DNA of 64,000 nt from CAYQJL01 sp964573295. GTDB taxonomy: Bacteria > Eisenbacteria > RBG-16-71-46 > CAIMUX01 > WJJG01. The notes beneath the pieces were generated by a model. It was not told the origin of the DNA, ran no database searches, and saw nothing but the letters and a program-made list of their open reading frames with translations. This document shows positions 7,178 to 15,721 of the stretch, one piece after another (positions within the stretch are counted from its first letter, which is position 1; each line of letters begins with the position of its first letter). A program made the translations under genes and the position numbers. The DNA lies in contig CAZNJE010000017.1 in the NCBI GenBank assembly GCA_964573295.1, positions 11,899 to 75,898 of the forward strand. The letters run 5' to 3'.

Positions 7178-9634
7178 ATGGATTCACCCAACGAAAGAAT
7201 CCTACCCGTCCTCATCGAAGACGAGATGAAGAGCAGCTACATCGATTACTCGATGAGTGTCATCGTCTCGCGTGCTCTGCCGGATGCGCGCGACGGACTC
7301 AAGCCCGTCCAGCGGCGCATCCTGGTCGCGATGAACGATCTCAATCTCCGCCACGACCGACCCTATCGCAAATCGGCGAAGATCACCGGAGACGTGACGG
7401 GCAACTACCACCCGCACGGTACCGCGGCCGCCTACGATACCATGGCCCGCCTGGCCCAGGATTTTTCACTTCGTTACCCCCTGGTCAACGGGCAAGGCAA
7501 CTTCGGATCGATCGACGGCGACTCCCCCGCGGCCGAGCGCTACACCGAGGCGCGGCTGCAGCGCTACTCCGAAGAGCTTCTGGCGGATCTGGATAAGGAA
7601 ACCGTCGACTTCCGGCCGAACTACGATGAGACGCGTGAAGAGCCGGTCGTTCTGCCGGCGAAGAATCCCAACTTGCTGGTGAACGGTTCTTCGGGCATCG
7701 CGGTGGGGATGGCGACCAATATTCCGCCGCACAATCTTCAGGAGGTGTGCGAGGCGATCAAAATCGTCATCGACAATCCCGACGCTTCCCTCGATGAGTT
7801 GATGCAACACGTTCAGGGTCCAGACTTCCCCACCGGCGGCATTATCCAGGGAACCGCCGGGATTCGGCAGTGCTACGAGACCGGCCGCGGACTCATCACC
7901 GTGCGGGCGCGGGCGACGATCGAAGAAGACAAGAACGGCAAGCCATTCATTCTGGTGACCGAGATTCCCTATCAGGTGAACAAGGCATCCCTGCTCGAAC
8001 GAATCGCCGGTCTGGTCAAGTCGGGGACCATCAGTGGCATCTCCGATCTACGTGACGAGTCCGATCGGGAGGGCATGCGCGTTGTCATCGAGTTGCGGCG
8101 CGATTCCCAGCCGAGGGTGGTGCTCAATCAGCTTTACAAGCACACGCAGATGCAGACGACCTTTGGAGCCAACTTGCTCGCCCTGCTCGAGAACCGGCCC
8201 AAGACATTTTCGCTGCGGGGACTCTGCCAGGCCTACGTCGACCACCGCATAGAGGTCATCACTCGCCGCACGCAATACGACCTCAAGCAGGCTGAAGCGA
8301 AGGCGCACATCCTCGAGGGGTTGAAGAAGGCGCTCGATCAGATCGACGCCGTCATCACCTTGATTCGCAGTTCAAAGACGGCCGAGGAAGCACGCCAGGG
8401 CTTGATGATGAACTTCTCTCTCAGCGAGAAGCAGGCCCAGGCGATACTCGAGATGCGGCTGCAGCGGTTGGTGGGCCTTGAGCGCCAGAAGGTTGAAGAG
8501 GACTATCTGGCCACCATCAAGCACATCGAGGAGCTCAAGAGCATCCTGGCGAGTCGGGAGCGGGTGCTAGGCATCATCAAGGACGATCTCGATGAGGTGT
8601 CCGAGCGTTTCGGCGATGAACGCCGCACCGAGATCGTGCCCTACGAGGGGGAGATCGACCTCGAGGATCTGATCCCGCGCGAAGACATGATCATCACGAT
8701 CAGCCACCGGGGATATATCAAGCGGGTGCCGGTCAATACCTACCGTAGCCAACGACGTGGGGGTCGCGGGTTGTCGGGGGCCAAGACCCGGGAAGAGGAT
8801 TTCGTCGAGCATCTCTTCGTGGCCAATACCCACAGCTACATCCTCTTCTTCAGCAACAAGGGACGATGCTACTGGCTGAAGGTCTACAACGCACCGCTGG
8901 GCACGCGGACCTCGAAGGGCAAGTCGATCCTGAATCTGATTCAGTTCCAGCCCGAGGAACGTATCGCATCCTACGCCTTGGTCGATGTTTTCGATGAGGA
9001 TCGTTTCGTCGTGCTGGCCACGCGGAAGGGCAAGATCAAGAAGACGTCCCTGTCGGGATTCAGCAATCCGCGCCGCACCGGAATTTGGGCCATTCATCTG
9101 GAGGAGGACGATGAGCTCATCGGGACCTCGCTCACGAGCGGCCATTCCGATGTGGTGCTCGCCAAGCGGAGCGGAAAGGCCATCCGTTTCTCCGAGGACA
9201 AGGTGCGTCCGATGGGCCGCAATGCGGCGGGCGTGCGCGGTGTGACGCTCGAGGCCGAGGACGACGCCGTCGTGGGCATGGTGTGCGTGACCGATCCGGA
9301 AGCCACCTTGCTGGTCGTGACGAGGAACGGATTCGGAAAGCGAAGCAAGTTGGAAGATTACCGGATCACCAACCGTGGGGGCCGGGGGATCATCACCCTC
9401 AAGGTTACGAAGCGGAACGGTCCACTGGTTTCGATCAAGTGTGTGGATGACGAGGACGAGGTGATGCTCAATACCTCGAGCGGGATCGTCATCCGTCTCA
9501 AGATGAAACCGGTCTCGGTTATCGGGCGGGCCACCCAGGGCGTCAAGCTGATCGATCTTCGCGAGGAAGACAGCGTCACGGACGTGGCAAGAATCGTGAC
9601 CTCGAGCGAAGAAGAAAAAGAAACGGAGGGCTGA
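7178..9634 (+). CDS. gyrA: DNA gyrase subunit A
   Basis: The breakage-reunion subunit, 818 residues. Seen: the N-terminal SYIDYSMSVIVSRALPDARD, the HPHG motif, AERYTEARL with the catalytic tyrosine, and a C-terminal beta-pinwheel with the GyrA box QRRGGRG, which marks gyrase rather than topoisomerase IV. ATG at 7178 is preferred over GTG at 7169 because GAAGG stands 8 nt upstream; this numbering then coincides with E. coli. The quinolone region reads HPHGTAAAYD, with Thr82 and Ala83 where E. coli has Asp82 and Ser83, while Asp87 is kept. Follows gyrB by 89 bp. Confidence 0.97.
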   Translation: MDSPNERILPVLIEDEMKSSYIDYSMSVIVSRALPDARDGLKPVQRRILVAMNDLNLRHDRPYRKSAKITGDVTGNYHPHGTAAAYDTMARLAQDFSLRYPLVNGQGNFGSIDGDSPAAERYTEARLQRYSEELLADLDKETVDFRPNYDETREEPVVLPAKNPNLLVNGSSGIAVGMATNIPPHNLQEVCEAIKIVIDNPDASLDELMQHVQGPDFPTGGIIQGTAGIRQCYETGRGLITVRARATIEEDKNGKPFILVTEIPYQVNKASLLERIAGLVKSGTISGISDLRDESDREGMRVVIELRRDSQPRVVLNQLYKHTQMQTTFGANLLALLENRPKTFSLRGLCQAYVDHRIEVITRRTQYDLKQAEAKAHILEGLKKALDQIDAVITLIRSSKTAEEARQGLMMNFSLSEKQAQAILEMRLQRLVGLERQKVEEDYLATIKHIEELKSILASRERVLGIIKDDLDEVSERFGDERRTEIVPYEGEIDLEDLIPREDMIITISHRGYIKRVPVNTYRSQRRGGRGLSGAKTREEDFVEHLFVANTHSYILFFSNKGRCYWLKVYNAPLGTRTSKGKSILNLIQFQPEERIASYALVDVFDEDRFVVLATRKGKIKKTSLSGFSNPRRTGIWAIHLEEDDELIGTSLTSGHSDVVLAKRSGKAIRFSEDKVRPMGRNAAGVRGVTLEAEDDAVVGMVCVTDPEATLLVVTRNGFGKRSKLEDYRITNRGGRGIITLKVTKRNGPLVSIKCVDDEDEVMLNTSSGIVIRLKMKPVSVIGRATQGVKLIDLREEDSVTDVARIVTSSEEEKETEG

Positions 9635-9901
9635 TTCCTCCGAGAGTTGTACGGCGTCTTGTCCCAATCCCGCCTCCGCGCCCGCGTCCGCGTCCGCGTC
9701 CGCGGCCGGCGGTCAGCCAGCGCGCAGTGAGCGGTTAGCTAGGGTCCAGAGCGTGCGGCTGGCGTGCAGCTGGCGTGCAGTGAAGACTCAGTACCGGGAC
9801 GGCCAACCGGGACGGCCAACCGGGACGGCCAGTGGACTTCATGATCGGCGCTTGCCGGGACCGGGCCGTGGAAGAAGGACAACACGGGGAGATTCGAAGG
9901 G
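9635..9901. other. gyrA-ileS spacer with short tandem repeats
   Basis: No gene. It holds a CGCGTC-type hexanucleotide run (9676-9704), an 11-bp repeat CTGGCGTGCAG near 9757-9780, and three perfect copies of the 13-mer ACCGGGACGGCCA (9793-9831). Confidence 0.8.
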
Positions 9902-12900
9902 ATGGGTATGTACGAACCCGTTGACCTGAAAGTGGACTTCATCAAGCAAGAGCATACGATCCTCGATTTCTGGGAGAAGGAGAGGATCTTCGAGAAGCTC
10001 TGCGAACGCAACCGGGGCAAGAAGCACTGGTCCTTCATCGACGGTCCGATGACGGCCAACAACCCCATGGGTGTTCACCACGCATGGGGACGAACCTATA
10101 AAGACTCCTTCCAGCGCTACAAGGCCATGCTGGGCTTCGACCAGAGGTATCAGAACGGCTTTGACTGCCAGGGGCTGTGGCTGGAAGTGGAGACCGAACG
10201 GGAGCTGGGGTTCAACTCCAAGCAGGACATCGAGAATTTCGGTCTCGACAACTTCAGCCGCGCCTGCCGGGCGCGCGTGGAGAAGTACAGCGCCCGGATC
10301 GCCCAGCAGTCGAAGCGGCTCGGTCAATGGATGGACTGGGATAACTCCTACTTCACCATGACCGACAACAACATCGAGAGTATCTGGCACTTCCTGGGTC
10401 TTTGCCAGCAGAAGGGCTGGCTGCGGATGGGTCATCAGGTCATGCCCTGGTGCACGCGCTGCGGTACCTCACTGTCGCAGCATGAACTTTCCGACTCCTA
10501 CCAGGACATCGAAGACACCAGCCTCTTCCTGGGATTCCCTTTGATGCCGGGCGCGCGGCGGGCCGGTTCCTGGATGAAGGACCTTCCCGACGGGAAGACA
10601 GGGAGCCGGACACCGGGGGAGAACGAGCGCCTGCTCGTGTGGACAACCACTCCGTGGACCCTGACCTCCAACGTGGCCGCCGCGGTCAATCCGGACCTGC
10701 CCTATGCGAGGGTGGAGTATCAGGGCAAGATCTACTATGCCAGCAGCGGTGTGGTCGACAGCGTTTTCAAGGGAGAGGGCAAGGTTCTCGAAGAGATCCC
10801 CGGCTACGAGATGATCGGTTGGGCCTACGAGGGACCCTTCGACGAACTACCTGCCCAGGCCGAAGTGGAGCATGTCGTGATCGGGTGGGACATGGTAGGC
10901 GAAACCGAGGGGTCGGGTATCGTTCACATCGCACCTGGTTGCGGCGCCGAGGACTGTGAACTCGGAATCCAGTACGGGCTGCCCGCACTCGCGCCACTGG
11001 ATGATCGCGGCATCTATCTAGAGTCCTTCGGATGGCTCGCCGGCCGCGATGTCCACGATGTCGAGAAGCCAATCTTCGAGGAGTTGAAGAAGAAGGGCCT
11101 CTTCGTCCGGGCCGAAACCTACCAGCATCGGTATCCCTTTTGCTGGCGCTGCAAGGACAAGCTCGTCTTCCGGATGGAAAACGAATGGTTCATCCGCTCC
11201 GACGAGATCCGGCCGCTCATGAAAGAAGCCTCGCGCAAGGTTCGCTGGATCCCCGAGAGCGTCGGGAAACGTTCCCAGGACTGGTACGACAACATGGGCG
11301 ACTGGTGCATCTCTCGTAAGCGCTACTGGGGATTACCGTTGCCATTCTATTTTTGTCCGCAGGGCCACATGACCCTGGTCACCAGCAAGGCGGATCTGCG
11401 GGAGCGGGCGGTTGATCCGGCCATGGTCGACGCGTTGCCGGAGCTGCACCGTCCCTGGATCGACGAGATCAAGATCAAGTGCGCCGAGTGCTCGCAGGAA
11501 GCCACCCGCATCCTGGATGTGGGCGACTGCTGGCTCGATGCGGGCATCGTGGGATTCTCCACCCTCAAGTACTTCGAAGACCGTGAGTACTGGCGCAAGT
11601 GGTTCCCGGCCGAGCTGGTGAGCGAGATGCGCGAGCAGGTGCGGCTCTGGTTCTACGCCATGATGTTCACGGGGGTTACCCTCGAAGGCACGAGCCCGTA
11701 CCTCGCCGTCCATAGCTACGAGAAGGTGTTCGACGAGAAGGGCAACCCGATGCACAAGAGCGCCGGGAATGCCATCTGGTTCGATGAAGCCGCCGAGAAG
11801 ATGGGCGCCGACGTGATGCGCTGGGTCTATACCTCGGCCAACCCCAACATCAACCTGCGGTTTGGGTACCACATCGCCGACGACGCCCGGCGGCGGCTCA
11901 TCACCTTGTGGAACGTCTACTCCTTCCTGGTGACCTACGCCGAGTTGGATGAATTCGATCCGGCTACCGACGCCGATCCGGCGAAGGTCGGCCAAAGTCC
12001 CAATCCGCTGGATCGCTGGATCGTGTCGGCCCTCTACCAGCTCGTGCGCGATATCCGGTCGGGCTTCGAAAACTACGACACGATGATGCCCATGCGAGAG
12101 ACCGACGCCTTCCTCGAGAAGCTCTCGACCTGGTACGTGCGGCGCTCGAGGAGACGCTTCTGGAAGAGCGAGGGAGACCAGGACAAGAAGTGGGCTTACC
12201 ACACGCTCTACCACGTCATGGTCACCTACTGCCGGGCCCTGGCGCCGATCCTTCCCTTTGTGACGGAGGTCATGTATCGCAATCTCACCGCCCCCGCCCG
12301 CAGTGCGGGTGAGGCGTCCGTACTGCGTCTGGGATGGGAAGGCGCCCCGACGCCCGAGAGCGTGCATCTGACGCCCTATCCCGAGGAGCGTCCCGAGCTA
12401 GTCGACGAACAGCTCAACGATGCCATGGATTTCGTCCTGCGCGCCGTCAGCCTCGGGCGGGCGGCCCGGGAGAAGGCGCGTGTCAAGGTGCGCCAACCTC
12501 TCGGGAAACTGTGGCTCGTGCCCATGGAGGGCAAGCTGCCCTTCGCCGACCTGGACGCGAGTCTGGCCGAAGACCTGCTCATGCAGATCCGGGAAGAGCT
12601 CAACGTGAAGCAGATCGACCTGTCGGTCACCGATGCGTCCGAGTTCGGCGAGCAGAAGATCAAGCTCAACTTCCCGGTCCTGGGGAAAAAGTACGGCAAG
12701 GCGATGAAGGAGATTTCCACTCGAGTCAGCGCTGGCGCCTATGAGATCGATCCCGATGGCCGGCTGAAGCTGGAAGGTTACCTGATCGACCCGGACGAGT
12801 TCGAGCAGGTGTTCGAGGGCAAGGGCGAGCGCTCGCTGGCCCATGACCGCTATACGATGGCCGTGCTGGACACCACCGTGACCGATGAGCTCCGGCTCGA

Positions 12901-13282
12901 GGGATGGGCGCGGGAGGTCATCCGGGGCATCCAGGATCTGCGCAAGAAGGCGGACTATCAGGTCGACGATCGGATCGTGCTCTTCTACGAGGCGCCTCCG
13001 TCGCCTCCGTCGGAGGGCGACGGTGCGGGCGCCTCCACTGCCGGAGCATCTGCCGGAGCATCTGCCGGATCGTCTGCCGGGGCGTCCGGCGGAGCATCTG
13101 CCGGGGCGACTGGTGGACCCGATCCCGAGCAGATCATGGGAATGTTCGGTGACTACATCATGAGCGAGACGCTCGCCGATCACATGGAGCCGGGCCGGAA
13201 TGAAAGCGCGGACCAGGGCAGTGATGTGAAGCTCGACCGGGATGTCACGATCTGGGTGGGGGTCAAAAAGGTAGGCAGCTAG
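9902..13282 (+). CDS. ileS: Isoleucyl-tRNA synthetase-like class I ligase with atypical signature motifs
   Basis: Charges tRNA-Ile. The protein has 1126 residues, or two fewer if ATG 9908 is used; GAAGGG suits either. Seen: a Rossmann core, the editing-domain motif WTTTPWTLTSN, zinc-type Cys pairs CTRC and CWRC, and a C-terminal anticodon-binding region. The HIGH box reads HHAW (GVHHAWGR, about residue 59) and the KMSKS box reads MHKSAGN (about residue 617). This matches a divergent IleRS-like lineage rather than standard IleS. Near residues 1040-1075 an Ala/Gly/Ser run made by tandem repeats interrupts the C-terminal domain. Isoleucine specificity is inferred from the editing motif and overall likeness; a second canonical ileS elsewhere cannot be excluded. 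Confidence 0.88.
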   Translation: MGMYEPVDLKVDFIKQEHTILDFWEKERIFEKLCERNRGKKHWSFIDGPMTANNPMGVHHAWGRTYKDSFQRYKAMLGFDQRYQNGFDCQGLWLEVETERELGFNSKQDIENFGLDNFSRACRARVEKYSARIAQQSKRLGQWMDWDNSYFTMTDNNIESIWHFLGLCQQKGWLRMGHQVMPWCTRCGTSLSQHELSDSYQDIEDTSLFLGFPLMPGARRAGSWMKDLPDGKTGSRTPGENERLLVWTTTPWTLTSNVAAAVNPDLPYARVEYQGKIYYASSGVVDSVFKGEGKVLEEIPGYEMIGWAYEGPFDELPAQAEVEHVVIGWDMVGETEGSGIVHIAPGCGAEDCELGIQYGLPALAPLDDRGIYLESFGWLAGRDVHDVEKPIFEELKKKGLFVRAETYQHRYPFCWRCKDKLVFRMENEWFIRSDEIRPLMKEASRKVRWIPESVGKRSQDWYDNMGDWCISRKRYWGLPLPFYFCPQGHMTLVTSKADLRERAVDPAMVDALPELHRPWIDEIKIKCAECSQEATRILDVGDCWLDAGIVGFSTLKYFEDREYWRKWFPAELVSEMREQVRLWFYAMMFTGVTLEGTSPYLAVHSYEKVFDEKGNPMHKSAGNAIWFDEAAEKMGADVMRWVYTSANPNINLRFGYHIADDARRRLITLWNVYSFLVTYAELDEFDPATDADPAKVGQSPNPLDRWIVSALYQLVRDIRSGFENYDTMMPMRETDAFLEKLSTWYVRRSRRRFWKSEGDQDKKWAYHTLYHVMVTYCRALAPILPFVTEVMYRNLTAPARSAGEASVLRLGWEGAPTPESVHLTPYPEERPELVDEQLNDAMDFVLRAVSLGRAAREKARVKVRQPLGKLWLVPMEGKLPFADLDASLAEDLLMQIREELNVKQIDLSVTDASEFGEQKIKLNFPVLGKKYGKAMKEISTRVSAGAYEIDPDGRLKLEGYLIDPDEFEQVFEGKGERSLAHDRYTMAVLDTTVTDELRLEGWAREVIRGIQDLRKKADYQVDDRIVLFYEAPPSPPSEGDGAGASTAGASAGASAGSSAGASGGASAGATGGPDPEQIMGMFGDYIMSETLADHMEPGRNESADQGSDVKLDRDVTIWVGVKKVGS
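13030..13115 (+). repeat. Coding Ala/Ser/Gly tandem repeat in ileS
   Basis: Repeats of GCCGGAGCATCT type (9-12 bp periods) encode runs such as AGASAGASAGSSAGASGGAS. The frame is kept. Confidence 0.8.
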
Positions 13283-13722
13283 GATCGGCGTGGGGGAAAC
13301 CGCGTTGCCAGCCCCCGTGGCCAAGCGAGTCCGAGCCCGAGTCCATGTCCGAGCCCGAGCTCGTGTCCGTGTCCGTGCCCGTGCCCGTGCCCGAGCCCGT
13401 GCCCGAGCCCGAGCCCGTGCCCGAGCCCGAGCCCGCGCCCGAGCTCGTGCCTGTACCCGAGCCCGCGCCGGCACCGGTGGCCGCGCCCCAGTAGCTTGGG
13501 TCTGCGGGGGGTCGGAGCGAAGCCGCGAGCCTTCGCCGTGGGCGGGATCGAAGCTATCAGCGTTTGCCTGCTGGATTCCGTCATTGAATCCTGCTGATCC
13601 GGTTGTGGAAGCGTCGTGAAACCGTCATCCTCGCAATCGAATTTCTTTATGTACTTTGAGGCAACTTATTCTTTGAGATCGCTGGCGTCCATCGCGATAT
13701 CGAGTCCCCTACGGAGGCCGCC
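13283..13722. other. Spacer dominated by a degenerate hexanucleotide repeat
   Basis: No gene. From about 13337 to 13480 the sequence is a degenerate CCCGAG/CCCGTG hexamer array, which gives Arg-Ala or Gly-His runs in every frame. The last 100 bp are AT-richer and lead to the beta-helix gene; a promoter probably lies there but no clear -35/-10 pair was found. Confidence 0.8.
13337..13480 (+). repeat. Degenerate hexanucleotide repeat (CCCGWG-type)
   Basis: More than 20 near-tandem hexamers of the forms CCCGAG, CCCGTG, TCCGTG and CCCGCG. Frames across it on both strands are open because of the repeat itself. Confidence 0.85.
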
Positions 13723-14781
13723 ATGAACAGCCACACGTTCGCCATGCTCGTGCTCGTGAGCATGCTCCACGCGTTGGCCGCGGGGGCGGAGACCGCAGAG
13801 ACCTATCTCGTCCAGCCCGACGGGAGCGGGGAATTCCCGACCATCGCCGATGCCGTCGCGCAGGTCTCGGACGGAGACATCATCGAACTCGGCGACGGCA
13901 CCTTCTCAGGGGAGGGTAATCGCGACGTGGATCTCGGCGGAAAGATGATCGTCATCCGGTCCCGGAGCGATCAGCCTAGCGCGTGCGTGATCGAGTGCGG
14001 CGGTTCGCCGAGTGAGCACCACCGCGCGTTCTACCTCAATGCCGGCGAAACGCTCGATACTCGGATCGAGGGCCTGACCATCCGCGGCGGGTGGCACAAG
14101 GCGGGAGGCGGGATATCGGTCGGCGTCGGCTCGGCCGTTACGATCCGCAAGTGCAGCTTCGAGTCCAATGGGGCCCTGGGCGTCGGCGGTGGTCTGCACA
14201 GCAATGGGACCTGTGTGGTGACCGGCTGCATCTTTCGGAACAACGCGTCCCAGTCCGGATGCGCCATCGCCGCCAGCGGGCCGATCACCATGAGCAGCAC
14301 CACGGTGTATGGCAACGAGGGAGAATTCGCCGCCGGCCTGCTGGCACTCGGAGGCGGACAAGTGCTGAACTGCACCTTCGCGGACAATCGCGCCACCACC
14401 GTGGACGGCGGCATCGTCAAGAGTATGATCGAGGTTCTGGAGCTGGAGAACTGCATCATCGCCGAGAATCTACATGGCGCCGCCGTCTACTGCTGCTGTG
14501 ACGGAGACATGATCTTCACCTGCTGCAATCTCTATGGGAACGAAGGCGGGGACTGGGTGAGCTGCGGCGAAGGCCAGCTGGGTCTGAACGGGAACATCAG
14601 CGAGGCCCCCCACTTCTGCCGGGACGAGCTTCCCGAGACGCCCTACGCCTTGTCGGCAGGATCGCCGTGCTGCGAAGAGCAGCAACCCGCGTGCGGTCGG
14701 ATGGGTGCCTGGCCCGTTGGGTGCGACGACACCGCCGTGACACCGGCGACCTGGGGAACAGTGAAATCCCTCTTCCGCTGA
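13723..14781 (+). CDS. Secreted right-handed beta-helix repeat protein
   Basis: A 352-residue exported protein of unknown substrate. A signal peptide (residues 1-22, ending ALAAGAE) is followed by YLVQPDGSGEFPTIADAV, the typical opening of pectin-lyase-like beta-helix proteins, and then by repeated short strands with GG turns (IEGLTIRGG, VGGGLHSNG). The second half is Cys-rich (YCCCDGD, TCCNLYGNEGGDW). The C-terminus TPATWGTVKSLFR resembles the end of the exported protein at 32423 and may be a sorting signal. ATG 13723 follows GGAGGCCGCC. It stands alone after ileS. Pectinolytic activity is not claimed: many such proteins are structural or of unknown role. Confidence 0.85.
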   Translation: MNSHTFAMLVLVSMLHALAAGAETAETYLVQPDGSGEFPTIADAVAQVSDGDIIELGDGTFSGEGNRDVDLGGKMIVIRSRSDQPSACVIECGGSPSEHHRAFYLNAGETLDTRIEGLTIRGGWHKAGGGISVGVGSAVTIRKCSFESNGALGVGGGLHSNGTCVVTGCIFRNNASQSGCAIAASGPITMSSTTVYGNEGEFAAGLLALGGGQVLNCTFADNRATTVDGGIVKSMIEVLELENCIIAENLHGAAVYCCCDGDMIFTCCNLYGNEGGDWVSCGEGQLGLNGNISEAPHFCRDELPETPYALSAGSPCCEEQQPACGRMGAWPVGCDDTAVTPATWGTVKSLFR

Positions 14782-15231
14782 TGTGATATCGTCACGGAAC
14801 CGTGATTCTCTCAATTCCATAAATATTAGACAATTACGCGATTCGTAAGTGTATTCGTCTGATCGACTGTTTCCGACCTGGCGTAGGGCAGACTTCGTAA
14901 TCATATTCCAGAAAGCAAGTTGCAGGTTTCGTCTCGCAAGGCGCCACGCGGGCAGGGGAGGCAACTTGACGAGCCGCCGATCATGCCGTACTTTCTAGGG
15001 AGTCACTGCATAGTCATGGATTCTGCGAGCAGTACATCAACGCTTCCTCGGTGTTCAGCTTGCCGCTCTCAACTCGAAGGGCGGAATTGCGCTCCCAGTT
15101 TCTCTGATCAGTAAGCATTGTCCGTGGCAGGCCATGGGCATGGCCCGCCCGGAGGACCGACTCCCTCCTCGCCGAGGGGGCCCGTCCGCATGGAGTGGGG
15201 CCGGTCGTATCCATATGGAAGGAGGCCCATT
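14782..15231. other. Spacer upstream of the racemase cluster
   Basis: No gene is supported. An AT-rich segment (14815-14860) follows the beta-helix gene and could carry a promoter; no terminator is obvious. The frame of the next gene is open from 15118, but its better start is 15232. Confidence 0.6.
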
Positions 15232-15720
15232 TTGAGTACAACCCCCGCCAGTGATGTTGGAATCGCAGGGGTGAATCTGGAGGTGATCCACGGGAAGGAT
15301 CCGTATCCGGATTGGATGACCGAGCAGGAACTCGCCGAGTTTCTGCACCACAACATGAAGCCCTACGAGGACACGATCGAGGACATCCTCTCGGCTCTCG
15401 AATACGCCCGGTCCGATGCCGAGGGCAAGGGGGGCTTCATCCTGATAGCCGAGAAGGACCATGACATCCTTGGCGCGCTGGTCATGCTCGAAACGGGCAT
15501 GGGCGGCTACGTGCCCGAGCACATCCTGCTCTTCGTCGGGGTGCGGCCCGACCTGCGAGGCAAAGGTGTTGGGGGCTGGCTGGTTCGCGAGGGCATCGCC
15601 CGCTGCAAGGGGAAGGTCAAGCTGCACGTCGAGTACGACAACCCCGCGAAGCGGCTCTATGAGCGCGTAGGCTTCACGACCAAGTATGCCGAGATGCGCG
15701 TGCCGGCCGGAGGGAAGTAA
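15232..15720 (+). CDS. GNAT-family N-acetyltransferase
   Basis: A 162-residue single-domain acetyltransferase. The acetyl-CoA loop is GVRPDLRGKGVGGWLVREGI, matching the R/Q-x-x-G-x-G/A pattern, and the C-terminal YDNPAKRLYERVGF is the usual GNAT motif B. TTG at 15232 is chosen because GGAAGGAGG stands 5 nt upstream and the protein then has normal length; an upstream ATG at 15118 would add a Pro/Gly-rich segment unlike the family. It ends 1 nt before the racemase-like gene, so the two are surely co-transcribed. A free amino acid or amino-acid derivative is a plausible substrate from context, but this is inference. Confidence 0.85.
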   Translation: MSTTPASDVGIAGVNLEVIHGKDPYPDWMTEQELAEFLHHNMKPYEDTIEDILSALEYARSDAEGKGGFILIAEKDHDILGALVMLETGMGGYVPEHILLFVGVRPDLRGKGVGGWLVREGIARCKGKVKLHVEYDNPAKRLYERVGFTTKYAEMRVPAGGK

Positions 15721-15721
15721 C

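Noticed and set aside
8567..9667. 366-residue minus-strand frame
   Set aside because: Antisense to gyrA with no recognisable domain.
12398..13474. Long minus-strand frame with Arg-Ala runs
   Set aside because: Antisense to ileS and driven by the hexanucleotide repeat; no family features.
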